Below the pieces are notes generated by a model, which saw nothing but the letters and a program-made list of their open reading frames with translations, did not search any database and was not told the origin of the DNA. A program made the position numbers and the translations under genes. 64,000 nucleotides of DNA, from positions 1 to 64,000 of the forward strand of contig BPGL01000004.1 of NCBI GenBank assembly GCA_026003015.1, in the 5' to 3' direction. This document shows, piece by piece, positions 50,459 to 60,647 of the stretch; the first letter of the stretch is position 1, and every line of letters begins with the position of its first letter. This stretch comes from Actinomycetota bacterium. Lineage in GTDB: Bacteria; Actinomycetota; UBA4738; HRBIN12.

Positions 50459-51433
50459 ATGACGAGGTCGTGGAGGGTCACCGGGGTTGCGTTCGTGCTC
50501 GTCGGGCTCCTGGCCGCCGCGTGCGGCAACACCGACGAGGCCGGCGGCGGTGGCGGCGGCGACGGTGGCGGTACGGAGCTCAGCGGGTCGGTGCTCGGCG
50601 ACGGCTCGAGCACGGTGTTCCCGATCACCCAGGCGGTCGCCGAGGAGTTCACGGCTGAGAACCCCAACGTGAAGGTGTCGATCGGCGTCTCCGGCACCGG
50701 GGGCGGGTTCGAGAAGTTCTGCGCCGGCGAGACCGACATCCAGGACGCCTCACGACCGATCGAGTCGGACGAGCAGGCGGTCTGCGAGGAGAACGGGATC
50801 GAGTACGTCGAGCTCCAGATCGCGCTCGACGGCCTGTCGGTGGTCGCGAACCCGGCGAACGACTGGGCCGACTGCCTCACCGTCGATCAGCTGAAGGCGA
50901 TCTGGGAGCCGAAGAGCACGATCGACAACTGGAGCGAGATCCCTGACGCGTCGTTCCCCGACCGCCCGCTCACGCTCTACGGGGCGGGAACGGACTCGGG
51001 CACGTTCGACTACTTCACCGACGCCATCGTGGGTGAGGAAGGGGCCAGTCGTTCGGACTACACGGCGAGCGAGGACGACAACGTGCTCGTCCAGGGCGTG
51101 GCCGGGGACGAGAACGCCCTCGGCTACTTCGGCTACGCCTACTACGCCCAGAACGCCGACAAGCTGAAGCTCATCGCGGTCGACGGCGGCGAGGGGTGCG
51201 TGAGCCCGGACCCCACGACGATCAACGACGGGTCCTACACACCGCTGTCCCGGCCCCTGTTCGTCTACGTCAAGCGGGCCTCGCTCGCCAAGCCTGAGGT
51301 CGTGGCCTTCATGGACTTCCTCATGGAGACCGCACCTGCGCTGGTTGAGGAGGTCGGCTTCGTGGATGTCGACGACGCGACCTACCAGGCCGAGGTCGCC
51401 GAGTGGGAGTCCTTCAAGGCCGAGGGAGCTTGA
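50459..51433 (+). CDS. pstS: Phosphate ABC transporter substrate-binding lipoprotein PstS
   Basis: 324 residues. Signal peptide with lipobox LVGLLAAAC, a Gly-rich linker, then the phosphate-binding fold: [28 protein letters not shown] [41 protein letters not shown] and [11 protein letters not shown]. These loops form the phosphate pocket. AGGAGG at 50447-50452 fits ATG 50459; GTG 50444 is the weaker choice. It is the first gene of the pst operon behind the PHO box and is separated from pstC by a hairpin. Confidence 0.95.
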   Translation: MTRSWRVTGVAFVLVGLLAAACGNTDEAGGGGGGDGGGTELSGSVLGDGSSTVFPITQAVAEEFTAENPNVKVSIGVSGTGGGFEKFCAGETDIQDASRPIESDEQAVCEENGIEYVELQIALDGLSVVANPANDWADCLTVDQLKAIWEPKSTIDNWSEIPDASFPDRPLTLYGAGTDSGTFDYFTDAIVGEEGASRSDYTASEDDNVLVQGVAGDENALGYFGYAYYAQNADKLKLIAVDGGEGCVSPDPTTINDGSYTPLSRPLFVYVKRASLAKPEVVAFMDFLMETAPALVEEVGFVDVDDATYQAEVAEWESFKAEGA

Positions 51434-51469
51434 GGCCGCTGTCTGCGGAGAGAAGGACCCGCTAGGGTA

Positions 51470-51494
51470 GGGCGCGGCCGACGAGGCCGCGCCC
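51470..51494 (+). terminator. Hairpin between pstS and pstC (attenuator or mRNA-end protector)
   Basis: GGGCGCGGCC at 51470-51479 and GGCCGCGCCC at 51485-51494 pair perfectly around GACGA. No T-tract follows. It would let pstS mRNA accumulate over the rest of the operon, as expected for a binding protein. Confidence 0.6.
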
Positions 51495-51519
51495 GACCCG
51501 GTCCGGAAGGAGACCAGAG

Positions 51520-52452
51520 TTGCAGACGGCGCGCGCGGGCGACGCGGTCGTCCGGGACCTCACGAGGTCCGAGCCCCGATGGGGCGAGCGGATCGTGATC
51601 GCGGTCCTGTTCGCCTGCGGGATCCTGTCGATCTTCACGACGGCGGGCATCGTGGCATCCCTGTCCTTCGAGGCGTTCGAGTTCTTCCGTGCGGTGAGCC
51701 CGCTGGAGTTCTTCACCGGGACGTCGTGGGGCCCGACCTTCAAGCCACCCTCCTTCGGGGTGCTGCCGCTGCTGAACGCGACCGTGCTCATCGGGCTCAC
51801 CTCGATGGCCTTCGCCCTCCCGCTCGGGCTGGGTTCGGCGATCTACCTGTCGGAGTTCGCGTCGCCGCGCGTCCGCGCGGTCGTGAAGCCTGCGCTCGAG
51901 ATCCTCGCGGGGATCCCGACGGTCGTGTTCGGGTACTTCGCGCTGAACGTGGTCTCCCCGGGCCTCGTCCGGCCGCTGATCCCCGGCACGGGTGTGTTCA
52001 ACGCCCTCGCGGCGAGTCTCGTGATCGGGATCATGATCGTGCCGCTCGTCGCCTCGATCTCCGAGGACGCGATGCGCGCGGTCCCCTCGGGGCTACGCGA
52101 GGCCTCTTACGGGATGGGCGCGACCCGGCGGATCACGGCCCTGCGCGTGGTGCTCCCCGCCGCGCTGTCGGGGATCGCGGCGGCCTCGATCCTCGCTCTG
52201 TCCCGAGCGATCGGCGAGACGATGATCGTGGCGATCGCGGCCGGGCAGCAGCCGAACCTCTCGGTCGACCCGCGCGAGCCGATGCAGACGATGACCGCCT
52301 TCATCGTGCAGATCTCCCTCGGGGACACGCCGTACGGCAGCGTCGAGTACCGCACGATCTTCGCGATCGGCATGACGCTGTTCGCGCTCACGCTCGTGCT
52401 CAACATCGCGGCCCTGCGGTTCGTGCGTCGCTTCCGCGAGGTCTACGAGTGA
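51520..52452 (+). CDS. pstC: Phosphate ABC transporter permease PstC
   Basis: 310 residues, six membrane helices. [35 protein letters not shown] and the EAA-type loop [21 protein letters not shown] are PstC signatures, with [16 protein letters not shown] later. The start is TTG 51520, with GGAAGGAG upstream; the other in-frame candidates are inside the conserved part. The stop overlaps the pstA GTG. Confidence 0.95.
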   Translation: MQTARAGDAVVRDLTRSEPRWGERIVIAVLFACGILSIFTTAGIVASLSFEAFEFFRAVSPLEFFTGTSWGPTFKPPSFGVLPLLNATVLIGLTSMAFALPLGLGSAIYLSEFASPRVRAVVKPALEILAGIPTVVFGYFALNVVSPGLVRPLIPGTGVFNALAASLVIGIMIVPLVASISEDAMRAVPSGLREASYGMGATRRITALRVVLPAALSGIAAASILALSRAIGETMIVAIAAGQQPNLSVDPREPMQTMTAFIVQISLGDTPYGSVEYRTIFAIGMTLFALTLVLNIAALRFVRRFREVYE

Positions 52453-53330
52453 GCGCTGTAGCGATCGCGGGGCTCGTCGGTGGCCGGCGCGAAGAGCGGT
52501 CGCTGCGCGAGCTGGCGTTCACCTCGCTGTTGCTCCTCGCGCTGCTCGTCGGCCTCGTCACGCTCCTCGTGCTGCTCGTCGACGTGTTGGGCCGAGGGCT
52601 GCCCCGGCTCGATGGCGACTTCCTGCGGAACCTCGACTCCCGGATCCCCGAGCGCGCGGGGATCCGCCCGGCCCTCGTCGGGACCGTGTGGCTCATGGGG
52701 CTCACCGCGGCGATCGCCTTCCCCGTCGGCGTGGGGGCCGCGATCTACCTGGAGGAGCTCGCGCCGCGCAACCGGCTCACCCGGTTGATCGAGGTGAACG
52801 TCGCGAACCTTGCGGCGGTCCCCTCGGTGATCTACGGCCTGCTCGGGCTGGCGGTGTTCGTCCGGGCGATGCAGATGGGGCGCTCGATCCTGGCCGGCGC
52901 CATGACGCTCGTCCTGCTGATCCTGCCGGTGATCATCGTCGCGAGCCGCGAGGCCCTGCGCGCGGTCCCGGACTCGATCCGCCAGGGCGCCTACGCGGTC
53001 GGCGCGACCCGCTGGCAGGCCGTCTGGCACCAGACGCCTGCCCGCTCGCCGCCCCCGGGCATCCTCACCGGGCTGATCCTCGGCCTCTCCCGAGCGATCG
53101 GGGAGACGGCGCCGCTCGATCACCCTGGGGGCCTTGACGTACGTGAACTTCGTGCCGGACCACCCGTTCGACCGGTTCACGGCGATGCCGATCCAGATCT
53201 TCAACTGGGTGTCGCGGCCCCAGACGCGCCTACCAGGACGCCGCGGCCGCGGCATCGTCCTGCTGCTCGCGCGTGCTGCTGTCATGAACGCGATCGCCGA
53301 TCTATCTCGGAACCGGTACGAGCGCCGATG

Positions 53331-53334
<4 letters not shown>
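52449..53334 (+). CDS. pstA: Phosphate ABC transporter permease PstA (frameshifted near its end)
   Basis: GTG 52449 opens a reading frame with [57 protein letters not shown] and [28 protein letters not shown], the PstA EAA loop. After [11 protein letters not shown] an extra G near 53117 breaks the frame. It continues as [23 protein letters not shown], then after further shifts as MNAIA...RNRYERRW, ending at 53334. The joined length of about 294 residues is normal. Confidence 0.88.
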
Positions 53335-54168
<834 letters not shown>

Positions 54169-54172
<4 letters not shown>

Positions 54173-54853
54173 CCCGCGCTCAGTTCCACGAGAGCCTCGA
54201 GCAACTCGAGCTCGACTTCCTGAGCCTCGGCGAGCTCGCCGGGGAGGCGGTCGCCCGCTCGGTCGACGCCCTCGTGCGCGGCGACGAGGCCCTCGCGCGT
54301 CGCGTGATCGAGGACGACGACCGGGTCGATGACCTGTACCTGCGGATCGACAACGACGCGCTGTCGCTGCTGGCCCTCCAGTCGCCGGTGGCCGGCGAGC
54401 TCCGGCTCATCTCGGCGATCCTGCACGGGGCGCTCCGCGCTCGAGCGGATCGCCGACCAGGCGACGAACATCGCGAAGATCTTCCTCGCGGTGCGCGACA
54501 AGCCCGGGAGCGACGTGATGCGGGAGCAGCTCCGCGAGATGGGCGATCACGTCGTGCGGATGGTGCGCGCGGCGATGGAGGCGTTCGCGAAGCGAGACCT
54601 CGAGCTCTGCCTGCAGCTGCCGAAGATGGACGACCCGGTGGACCGGCTGAACCGGCTGACGCACCTGGAGGCGCTCAAGCTCGCCGACGACCCCGCCGCG
54701 CTCGACTGGGGCCTGCACATGAACCTCGCGGCCCGGGCCCTCGAGCGGGTGGGCGACAACGCGGTGGACATCGCCGAGCAGGTCGGCTTCCTCGTCACGG
54801 GACGGTTCCGCGAGTACACCGACGCCTCTCACGAGGTCCGCCCGGAGGGATGA
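54169..54853 (+). CDS. phoU: Phosphate signalling protein PhoU (one frameshift)
   Basis: ATG 54169 overlaps the pstB stop. The first half reads [35 protein letters not shown] and [32 protein letters not shown]; after a shift near 54435 it continues [17 protein letters not shown], then [29 protein letters not shown]. Both halves have the PhoU metal-cluster motif ExxxDxxxxI-like ([20 protein letters not shown]). It links Pst to PhoR so that the kinase is silent when phosphate is plentiful. The joined length is about 227 residues. Confidence 0.88.
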
Positions 54854-55538
54854 CCGAGGCCCGTATCCTCGTCGTCGAGGACGAGGACTCCCTCGCCGAG
54901 ACGCTCCGCTACAACCTCGAGCGGGAGGGCTTCGGCGTCACCGTCGCCGCCGACGGGCGGCGCGGTCTGGAGCGCTTCCGCGCGGAGCGGCCGGACCTCG
55001 TCGTGCTCGACCTGATGCTGCCGGAGATCTCGGGGCTCGACGTGTGCCGGGCGATCCGCGGCGAGTCGGAGGTCCCGATCATCATCCTCACCGCGAAGGA
55101 CGCGGAGGCCGACAAGGTGGCGGGCCTCGAGCTCGGGGCCGACGACTACGTGACGAAGCCGTTCTCCGTGCGGGAGCTCGTCTCTCGGGTCCGGGCGCTG
55201 CTCAGGCGCTCCCGGATCGGCTCCCCGGGCGAGGAGGAGGTGCTGCGAGGAGGTCCGGTGGAGCTCGACGTGGCCCGCCACGAGGTGCGCGTCGGGGGCG
55301 AGCCGGTCGGTTTCCCGCCGAAGGAGTTCGAGCTCCTCGAGACGCTCCTTCGGCGCAAGGGGCGATTGCTCACACCGCGACGTCCTTGATCGATCGGGTC
55401 TGGGGGCCCGGCTACGTGGGCGACACGAAGACCCTCGACGTCCACGTGAAGCGGATCCGGCGCAAGATCGAGGAAGATCCGCACCGCCCGCGCCACCTCG
55501 TGACCGTGCGGGGGCTCGGCTACAAGTTCGTCGACTGA
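54850..55538 (+). CDS. phoP: PhoP/RegX3-type response regulator (one frameshift)
   Basis: OmpR-family regulator. The receiver has [23 protein letters not shown], the phospho-acceptor Asp in [16 protein letters not shown], and [21 protein letters not shown]. The winged-helix domain starts [27 protein letters not shown] and is cut by a lost base or bases near 55375, after which it continues [29 protein letters not shown] and [10 protein letters not shown]. It is the likely binder of the GTTCAC boxes. ATG 54850 overlaps the phoU stop, so it ends the pst-phoU operon. Confidence 0.9.
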
Positions 55539-56312
55539 GCCGGCAGCGGGCCGCGCGTCGAGCCGATCCTCGCCACCTCGCGGAACCCCAGCCGCGCGTA
55601 CATCCGCACGACCTCGGGGGCCTCCGGGTCGGCGAGCAGCCAGACGCGGCGGGCGCCCGCCGAGCGCGCCTCGCGAACGATCCGGGCGACGAGCGCCGAG
55701 GCGTACCCCCGTCGCCGGGCTCGGGGGAACGTCGCGACCCCGTCGACGTAGCCCACCCCCTCGGCGACGAGCAGGGCGCCCAGGGACACGACGACGCCGC
55801 GACGGTTCCGCACGCCGAACCACCGCTTGCCGGCCGGCGCGAGCACGTCGCGCTCGAGCGCCAGGAGCTGGCGCACCGCCCCCCTCGGGCTGGATCCCGA
55901 ACAGCGCGAACGAGGCGGCGACACGCTCCCAGGTCGCGGGCTCGTCGGGGAGCTCGACCGTCGAAGGACCGTCGGTCGCGGGCGGTCGCCCGGCGTGGTC
56001 GAGCACGACGTCCCAGCTCAGCCGATGCCCCCGGGTGGCCAGCTCGGCGAACAGCGCGGCCGTGCGCTCCGGGACGAGGCTGACCACGTGCTCGACGGGA
56101 GCGCCCGTCGTGCGCATCGCCGGCAGGAGCCGCTCCTCGACGTCGGCGAGCGTGCAGCCCCGCGGCCACCGATCGATCCGGGCATGGTTCGCGTCCCAGA
56201 TCAGCGGGAACCGGGGGTCGGCCACGACGGCCCCCCACGGGGCGGGCTCGACCCGGGCGAGCAGGGCGTCCATCGCCCACCAGCACCGGCGCACGTGCTC
56301 GGGCAGGCTCAC
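55520..56312 (-). CDS. GNAT-family N-acetyltransferase (one frameshift)
   Basis: About 263 residues after joining. The N-terminal half (DALLARVEPAPWGAVVADPRFPLIWDANHA) is a degenerate GNAT-like domain found in two-domain acetyltransferases. The frame breaks in a C run near 55878. The C-terminal half has the acetyl-CoA loop ATFPRARRRGYASALVARIVREARSAGARRVWLLADPEAPEVVRMYARLGFREVARIG, given here as its core parts. The substrate is unknown. GTG 56312 has a TAGCCT box seven bases upstream. The end overlaps the phoP end on the opposite strand by 19 bases. Confidence 0.75.
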
Positions 56313-56319
56313 GACGCGC

Positions 56320-56325
56320 AGGCTA
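56320..56325 (-). promoter_or_regulatory. Leaderless-type -10 box (TAGCCT) of the acetyltransferase gene
   Basis: TAGCCT on the minus strand ends seven bases before GTG 56312. A plus-strand TAGGCT 14 bases away (56339-56344) may serve corA. Confidence 0.45.
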
Positions 56326-56355
56326 GCAACCGCGCCGCTAGGCTCCCGGGCGCGG

Positions 56356-57331
56356 ATGGTGCGGGTGCAGGTGTTCCGGGACGGACGGCTCGACCCCGAG
56401 ACGGTCGGGGTCGAGGAGCTCGGCGAGCGGTCCGGCGACAGCCTCGTGTGGGTCGACGCCGCCGTGCCCGACGACGTCGCCGCGCTCGATCGCATCGGGC
56501 AGGTCCTGGGGCTCCACCCCGTGACGGTGGAGGACCTCCACCACCGCGGGCAGCGCCCGAAGGTCGAGGTCTTCCCCGGCTACGCGTTCGTCGCCGCGCG
56601 CTCGCTCGAGGTCGGTCGGGGGCTCGAGCCGATCGAGCACGAACTCCACGCGGTCGTCGCGCCGGGTTCCTCGTGACCGTGCGCGACCACGGGGATCCGA
56701 CGCTCACGCGGGGCGCAGCAGCGTTGGGCGCGCCACCCGGACCTGCTCGACCGCCACGGCGGGGCGTTCGCGCTGTACGCGGTGCTGGACGAGGTCGTCG
56801 ACGGCTACCTCGTGGTGATCGACCACCTCGAGGACCGCGCCGACGAGCTCGAGGACGAGGTCTTCGCCCTTGGGGCGAGCGAGGACGGCGCCCAGCTGCA
56901 GGAGCGCATCTTCCGCCTCAAGCGCGCGGTCGTTCGGATGCGCCGGGCCCTCACGCCGCTGCGCACGTCGCTCGACCGGCTGGTGGAGGACCCCGAGCTC
57001 GTGCACCCCGAGCTCCTGCCGTACTTCCGCGACGTGAGCGACCACGTCCTTCGGGCGGCCGAGCTGGCCGACAACATCCGGGAGCTGCTCACGGCGCTGC
57101 TCGACGTGCGCGTCGCCCAGGTCGCGAACCGCACGAACGACATCATGAAGCAGCTCACGGCCTGGGGCGGGATCATCCTCGTCCCGACGCTCATCGCCGG
57201 GATCTACGGGATGAACTTCGATCGGATGCCGGAGCTGCGGTGGCCCCTGGGCTACCCGTTCGCGCTCGGCCTGATGGCCGTGGTGGCGGGCGGGCCTGTA
57301 CGTCGCGTTCCGTCGGCGCGGGTGGCTGTGA
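56356..57331 (+). CDS. corA: CorA-family magnesium/divalent-metal transporter (frameshifted)
   Basis: ATG 56356 gives a CorA N-domain: DSLVWVDAAVPDDVAALDRIGQVLGLHPVTVEDLHHRGQRPKVEVFPGYAFV in short pieces along residues 30-90. Shifts near 56665 and 56715 break the middle (FLVTVRDHGDPTL, QQRWARHPDLL). The long helix region (DGYLVVIDHLEDRADELEDEVFA, LRRAVVRMRRALTPLR-like) and first membrane helix with WGGIILVPTLIAGIYGMNFDRMPE follow; YGMNF is the selectivity motif. A last shift near 57293 restores GLYVAFRRRGWL. The joined length is about 324 residues. Confidence 0.85.
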
Positions 57332-57714
57332 TGTGCCGCGCGCTCAAGGTCCTGTGCGTCGCCCCGGATCCGGAGCGCCTCGCGGCGCTCAAGCGGGCCT
57401 CGGTCGGCGCGACGTGGGAGCTGTGCCCCGGCGCGACGACGCTGCGTGCCGCGCTCGACCAGATCGACGTTGAGCGGCCGCACGTCCTCGTCGCCTTCGG
57501 GCCGTTCGAGGAGCTCGTCGCGCTCGTGCGCGAGCGCTTCCCGGGGATGCGCATCGTGACCGACCGGGCGGTGCCCGGGGCGACCGAGGTCGCGACCTCC
57601 CTGGAGGAGGTCCGGGGGCTGCTGCTCGGCGGCCCCCCGCCCGGGTGGCCCGGTGGGCGAGGGCTAGAAGCCCCAGGGGCCCCCAGCCGCCCCTGCGGAC
57701 CATCTTCATCGTGA
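57331..57714 (+). CDS. Small receiver-like protein of unknown function
   Basis: 127 residues, ATG overlapping the corA stop (TGATG). KVLCVAPDPERLAALKRASVGATWELCPGATTLRAALD and HVLVAFGPFEELVALVRERFPGMRIVTDRAVPGA resemble a CheY-like fold, with VAFGPFE where the acceptor Asp should be. It has no DNA-binding part. The last 20 or so residues (Pro/Gly/Ser-rich) overlap the convergent transglycosylase gene and may reflect a shifted stop. The protein could sense or bind something for CorA, but I cannot assign a role. Confidence 0.45.
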   Translation: MCRALKVLCVAPDPERLAALKRASVGATWELCPGATTLRAALDQIDVERPHVLVAFGPFEELVALVRERFPGMRIVTDRAVPGATEVATSLEEVRGLLLGGPPPGWPGGRGLEAPGAPSRPCGPSSS

Positions 57715-58097
57715 CGATGATGTTGGCCCGCGCGTTGAAGGCCCCCACCTTCCAGAAGCCGTACTCGTAGGCGCGACCAGGCCAGTAACCGACACAGGTG
57801 CTGGAAGACGCCCTTGGCGCAGGAGGAGGGGTTGTAGGCGCGGGGGCGGAAGTTGGACTCCCGACGAGCCACGTCCAGCGCCCGCTCGACGTTCACGCCG
57901 TAGTGCCGGGCGGCGCAGCGGATCAGCCGCCGGACCTGCCGGGGTCCTTCGCGCCAGGGGATGTCGCCGCAGATCCGCTTCGGGGTGTAGGTGTAGGCGC
58001 CCGCCATCGGCCGCGGCATCCAAACGGCGATCGCCAGGACGATCGGTGCGATCAGCGCCGCGGCGAAGGCGCGGCGCGCTCGTGAGGTCATCGTCAT
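57664..58097 (-). CDS. Lytic-transglycosylase-like protein, exported (frameshifted)
   Basis: About 143 residues after joining. Signal peptide [27 protein letters not shown], then [44 protein letters not shown], where the Glu of ARRESNFRP fits the catalytic Glu of SLT-type transglycosylases, followed by [15 protein letters not shown] shift near 57775 leads to [28 protein letters not shown], the domain end, with TAG at 57664-57666 after another one-base correction. ATG 58097 puts the signal peptide at the start; ATG 58205 is an alternative. It would remodel peptidoglycan outside the cell. Confidence 0.68.
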
Positions 58098-58461
58098 CGT
58101 GGAACCACCCCCACGGCGGGCGGAGCCGGCTGCTGCGCCCCGCGGCCGCGCGCGTGAACCGCTCACCCGCGCGGCCGACCCGTGGCCGGTCGTGGGTGCT
58201 CGCATCACCTCCTGTCGTCGGGCCAGACTCCGTGCGACCGCGCCCCCGCGAGCCCCCCGCACGGGCACACCGACACGCGCGCAGGCGCGAGCCACCCTGG
58301 GAAGGTGGAGGCGCACGCGTTCGTGCCGGGAAGGTGCGGGAGATCCGCGGGAAGGCGCCCGAACCCTACCGGCCGCCTGGGCGCCGCGACAACCGGTTCG
58401 TGACCGCGGGTCATGCCCGGGCGAGCGTCGCCCTCGCTCGCCTCATGGCTACGATGGCCCC
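58098..58461. other. 364-base divergent intergenic region between the transglycosylase and ispH genes
   Basis: No convincing gene. On the minus strand AGGAGGTGAT (around 58205-58214) is a perfect anti-Shine-Dalgarno match, but the only start codon near it is ATG 58205, within two bases of the site. The half near ispH carries TACGAT. The rest is GC-rich sequence with short inverted segments and no riboswitch I recognise. Confidence 0.4.
58450..58455 (+). promoter_or_regulatory. Leaderless-type -10 box (TACGAT) of ispH
   Basis: TACGAT ends six bases before ATG 58462, which supports that start and a transcript without leader. Confidence 0.5.
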
Positions 58462-59429
58462 ATGGGTCGGGTCCTGCTCGCCGCGCCCCGCGGCTACTGC
58501 GCCGGGGTCGAGCGCGCCGTCGAGGCCGTGGAGCGGGCGCTGGCCGCCCACGGTCCCCCCGTGTACGTCCGCAAGCAGATCGTGCACAACCTGCACGTCG
58601 TGCGCGAGCTCGAGGCCAAGGGGGCGGTCTTCGTCGACGAGGTCACCGAGGTGCCGCCGGGCGCGGTGACCGTCCTGTCGGCCCACGGCTCTCCGCCGGC
58701 CGTCTACCGAGAGGCGGCCGCCCGGACCTGCGTCTGGTCGACGCGACGTGCCCGCTCGTCACGAAGGTCCACGTCGAGGCGCGTCGCTTCGCGGCCGAGG
58801 ACCGCACGATCGTCCTGATCGGCCACGCCGGCCACGAGGAGGTCGAGGGCACGAGCGGTCAGGCGCCGGAGCGCACCGTCCTCGTGCAGGACCTCGAGGA
58901 GGCCCGACCGGGTCGCCCGCGCTCGCCCGACGGCCCGCGTCGCCTACCTCACCCAGACGACCCTCTCCCTCGACGAGACCGCAGGCGATCGTCGCGGTCC
59001 TCCGGCGCCGCTTCACCGGCGCATCTCGCGGGCCCGGCCGCGCGACGACATCTGCTACGCCACCCAGAACCGGCAGGACGCCGTGAAGGCGATCGCGCCT
59101 CGGCCGGATCGATCTTCGTCCTCGTCATCGGCTCGCAGCAACTCCTCCAACTCGAACCGCCTCTGGCCGAGGTCGCCCGCGTCGCGCGGCGTCGCCGGCC
59201 CACCTCGTCGACGAGCCGAGTCCGAGGTCGACCCCGCCTGGCTTTCGAGGGCGTCGACGACGGTCGGCCTCACGGCGGCGCGAGCGCGCCCGAGCACCTC
59301 GTCGAGCGGATGCTGGCGTTCCTGGCCGAGCGCGGCTTCGACGAGGTCGAGCAGGTCGCCGTGGCCGAGGAGGGGGTGCGCTTCTCGCTGCCGAAAGGCG
59401 TGCGCGCGATCCCGGTTCGACCGGCCTAG
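58462..59429 (+). CDS. ispH: 4-hydroxy-3-methylbut-2-enyl diphosphate reductase (many frameshifts)
   Basis: Last enzyme of the MEP isoprenoid pathway, a [4Fe-4S] protein making IPP and DMAPP. Cluster Cys and substrate motifs are all found, in different frames: [40 protein letters not shown], then [49 protein letters not shown] and the SSNSNRL loop near 59145, and finally [16 protein letters not shown] up to 59429. At least four shifts are needed between 58725 and 59220. The gene should be essential, so these are best read as sequencing errors. The joined protein is about 320 residues. Confidence 0.9.
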
Positions 59430-59447
59430 GAGGTCGCCGGGCGCGGC

Positions 59448-60647
59448 TCAGGGCTCGGCCGGGACCGGCGCTCGGCCGGCGAGGCGCGCGAGCTCGGCCT
59501 CGCCCTCCTCGGGGCCGACCGTGATCAGGCGGTCGCCGGCGCGTAGGACGAACGAGCCGCGGGGCCGGTAGGTCCACCGCGGTCCGCGCTGGATCGCCAG
59601 GACGAACATGCCGGTCTCGGTCTCGAGCCGGAGGTCCTTCAGGGAGCGGCCCTCGGCCAACGACCCCGGCTCAACGACGATCTCGATGCTCGTCTCCTCG
59701 GTTTCCTCGAGGGCGAGCTGGATCACCGGGTGCAGCGGCTCGCCGTGCTCCACGTACCAGGTCATGTCGCGCGCCGCGTCGCAGATCGACTCGGAGGCGC
59801 TGCCCAGGCGCAGCAGCCCGCGGAGCTCGTCGGGATCGCGGGCCTCCGGGGCGGCCCGCAGGACCCAGGACTCGAGCTCGTCGTGCAGCGCGTCGCTGCG
59901 CGCCTCCAGCGCCCCGACCTCGGCGGCCAGGGCGCGGTCGTTGAACAGGATCGACGCGTAGGCGAGACCGACGCAGGCCTCCGCGAGATCCTTCATCTCC
60001 ACGAGGATGTCCACGGCGCGATCGAGCTCCGACAGCGGCGGCGCCTCCTCCGATGGCCCTTCGGGGATCGGCGGGGCGCCGGCCAGGGCGCGCACGAGGT
60101 TCACCCCCTCCTCGGGGCCGCGCACGAGCAGCGCATCGCCGACCGAGACCACGTCGTCGGGGCCGGGGTCGAAGCGCCAGTCGATGCCGCTGCGGATCGC
60201 GATCACCCACATCCCGGTCTCGGTCGCCAGGGAGAGCTCGCGGAGGGTGCGGCCGATCGCGGGCGCCTCCTCGCGGACCTTCACCCGCGCGGTCATCTCG
60301 TCGGCGTGGCGGAGGTCCTGACGCAGGGCGTCGGGGATCCCCAGGCGCGCCGCGACCACGCGGGCGATGTCCTCCGCGGCGTCGCCGATCCGTTGGATCG
60401 CGTCGCCGATCCACAACACGCCGGCCATCTGCTCGGCGTCCTCGGGGTTGCGCGCCGCGAGCATCGCGATGATCCGCAGGCGCCGAAGCTGCTCGGCCAT
60501 CCGCTCGTCGAGGCGGCGGACCTCGCGGGCGAGCTTCTCGTCGTTGAAGAAGACCGCCGCGTAGGCCAGGTCGACCATGAGCTCGGACGCGTCCTTGAGC
60601 TCGACGAGGAGTTCCTTGACCGTCGCCGGTCGGTGCTCGTCATCCAT
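59448..60647 (-). CDS. Duplicated PhoU/TrkA_C-domain protein (ion-channel regulator-like)
   Basis: 399 residues built from two copies of the same unit. Each has a PhoU-like helical part ([31 protein letters not shown] and [33 protein letters not shown]) and a TrkA_C-type part ([32 protein letters not shown] and [33 protein letters not shown]). TrkA_C domains bind small ligands such as cyclic dinucleotides or nucleotides. The start overlaps the end of the MgtE-type gene by eight bases, so it probably regulates that transporter. No membrane segment. Confidence 0.82.
   Translation of the reverse strand: MDDEHRPATVKELLVELKDASELMVDLAYAAVFFNDEKLAREVRRLDERMAEQLRRLRIIAMLAARNPEDAEQMAGVLWIGDAIQRIGDAAEDIARVVAARLGIPDALRQDLRHADEMTARVKVREEAPAIGRTLRELSLATETGMWVIAIRSGIDWRFDPGPDDVVSVGDALLVRGPEEGVNLVRALAGAPPIPEGPSEEAPPLSELDRAVDILVEMKDLAEACVGLAYASILFNDRALAAEVGALEARSDALHDELESWVLRAAPEARDPDELRGLLRLGSASESICDAARDMTWYVEHGEPLHPVIQLALEETEETSIEIVVEPGSLAEGRSLKDLRLETETGMFVLAIQRGPRWTYRPRGSFVLRAGDRLITVGPEEGEAELARLAGRAPVPAEP

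Noticed and set aside
58098..58330. Possible c-di-AMP (ydaO-type) riboswitch before the cell-wall hydrolase-like gene
   Set aside because: Actinobacterial hydrolase genes often have one, but I could not find the conserved ydaO core segments here.
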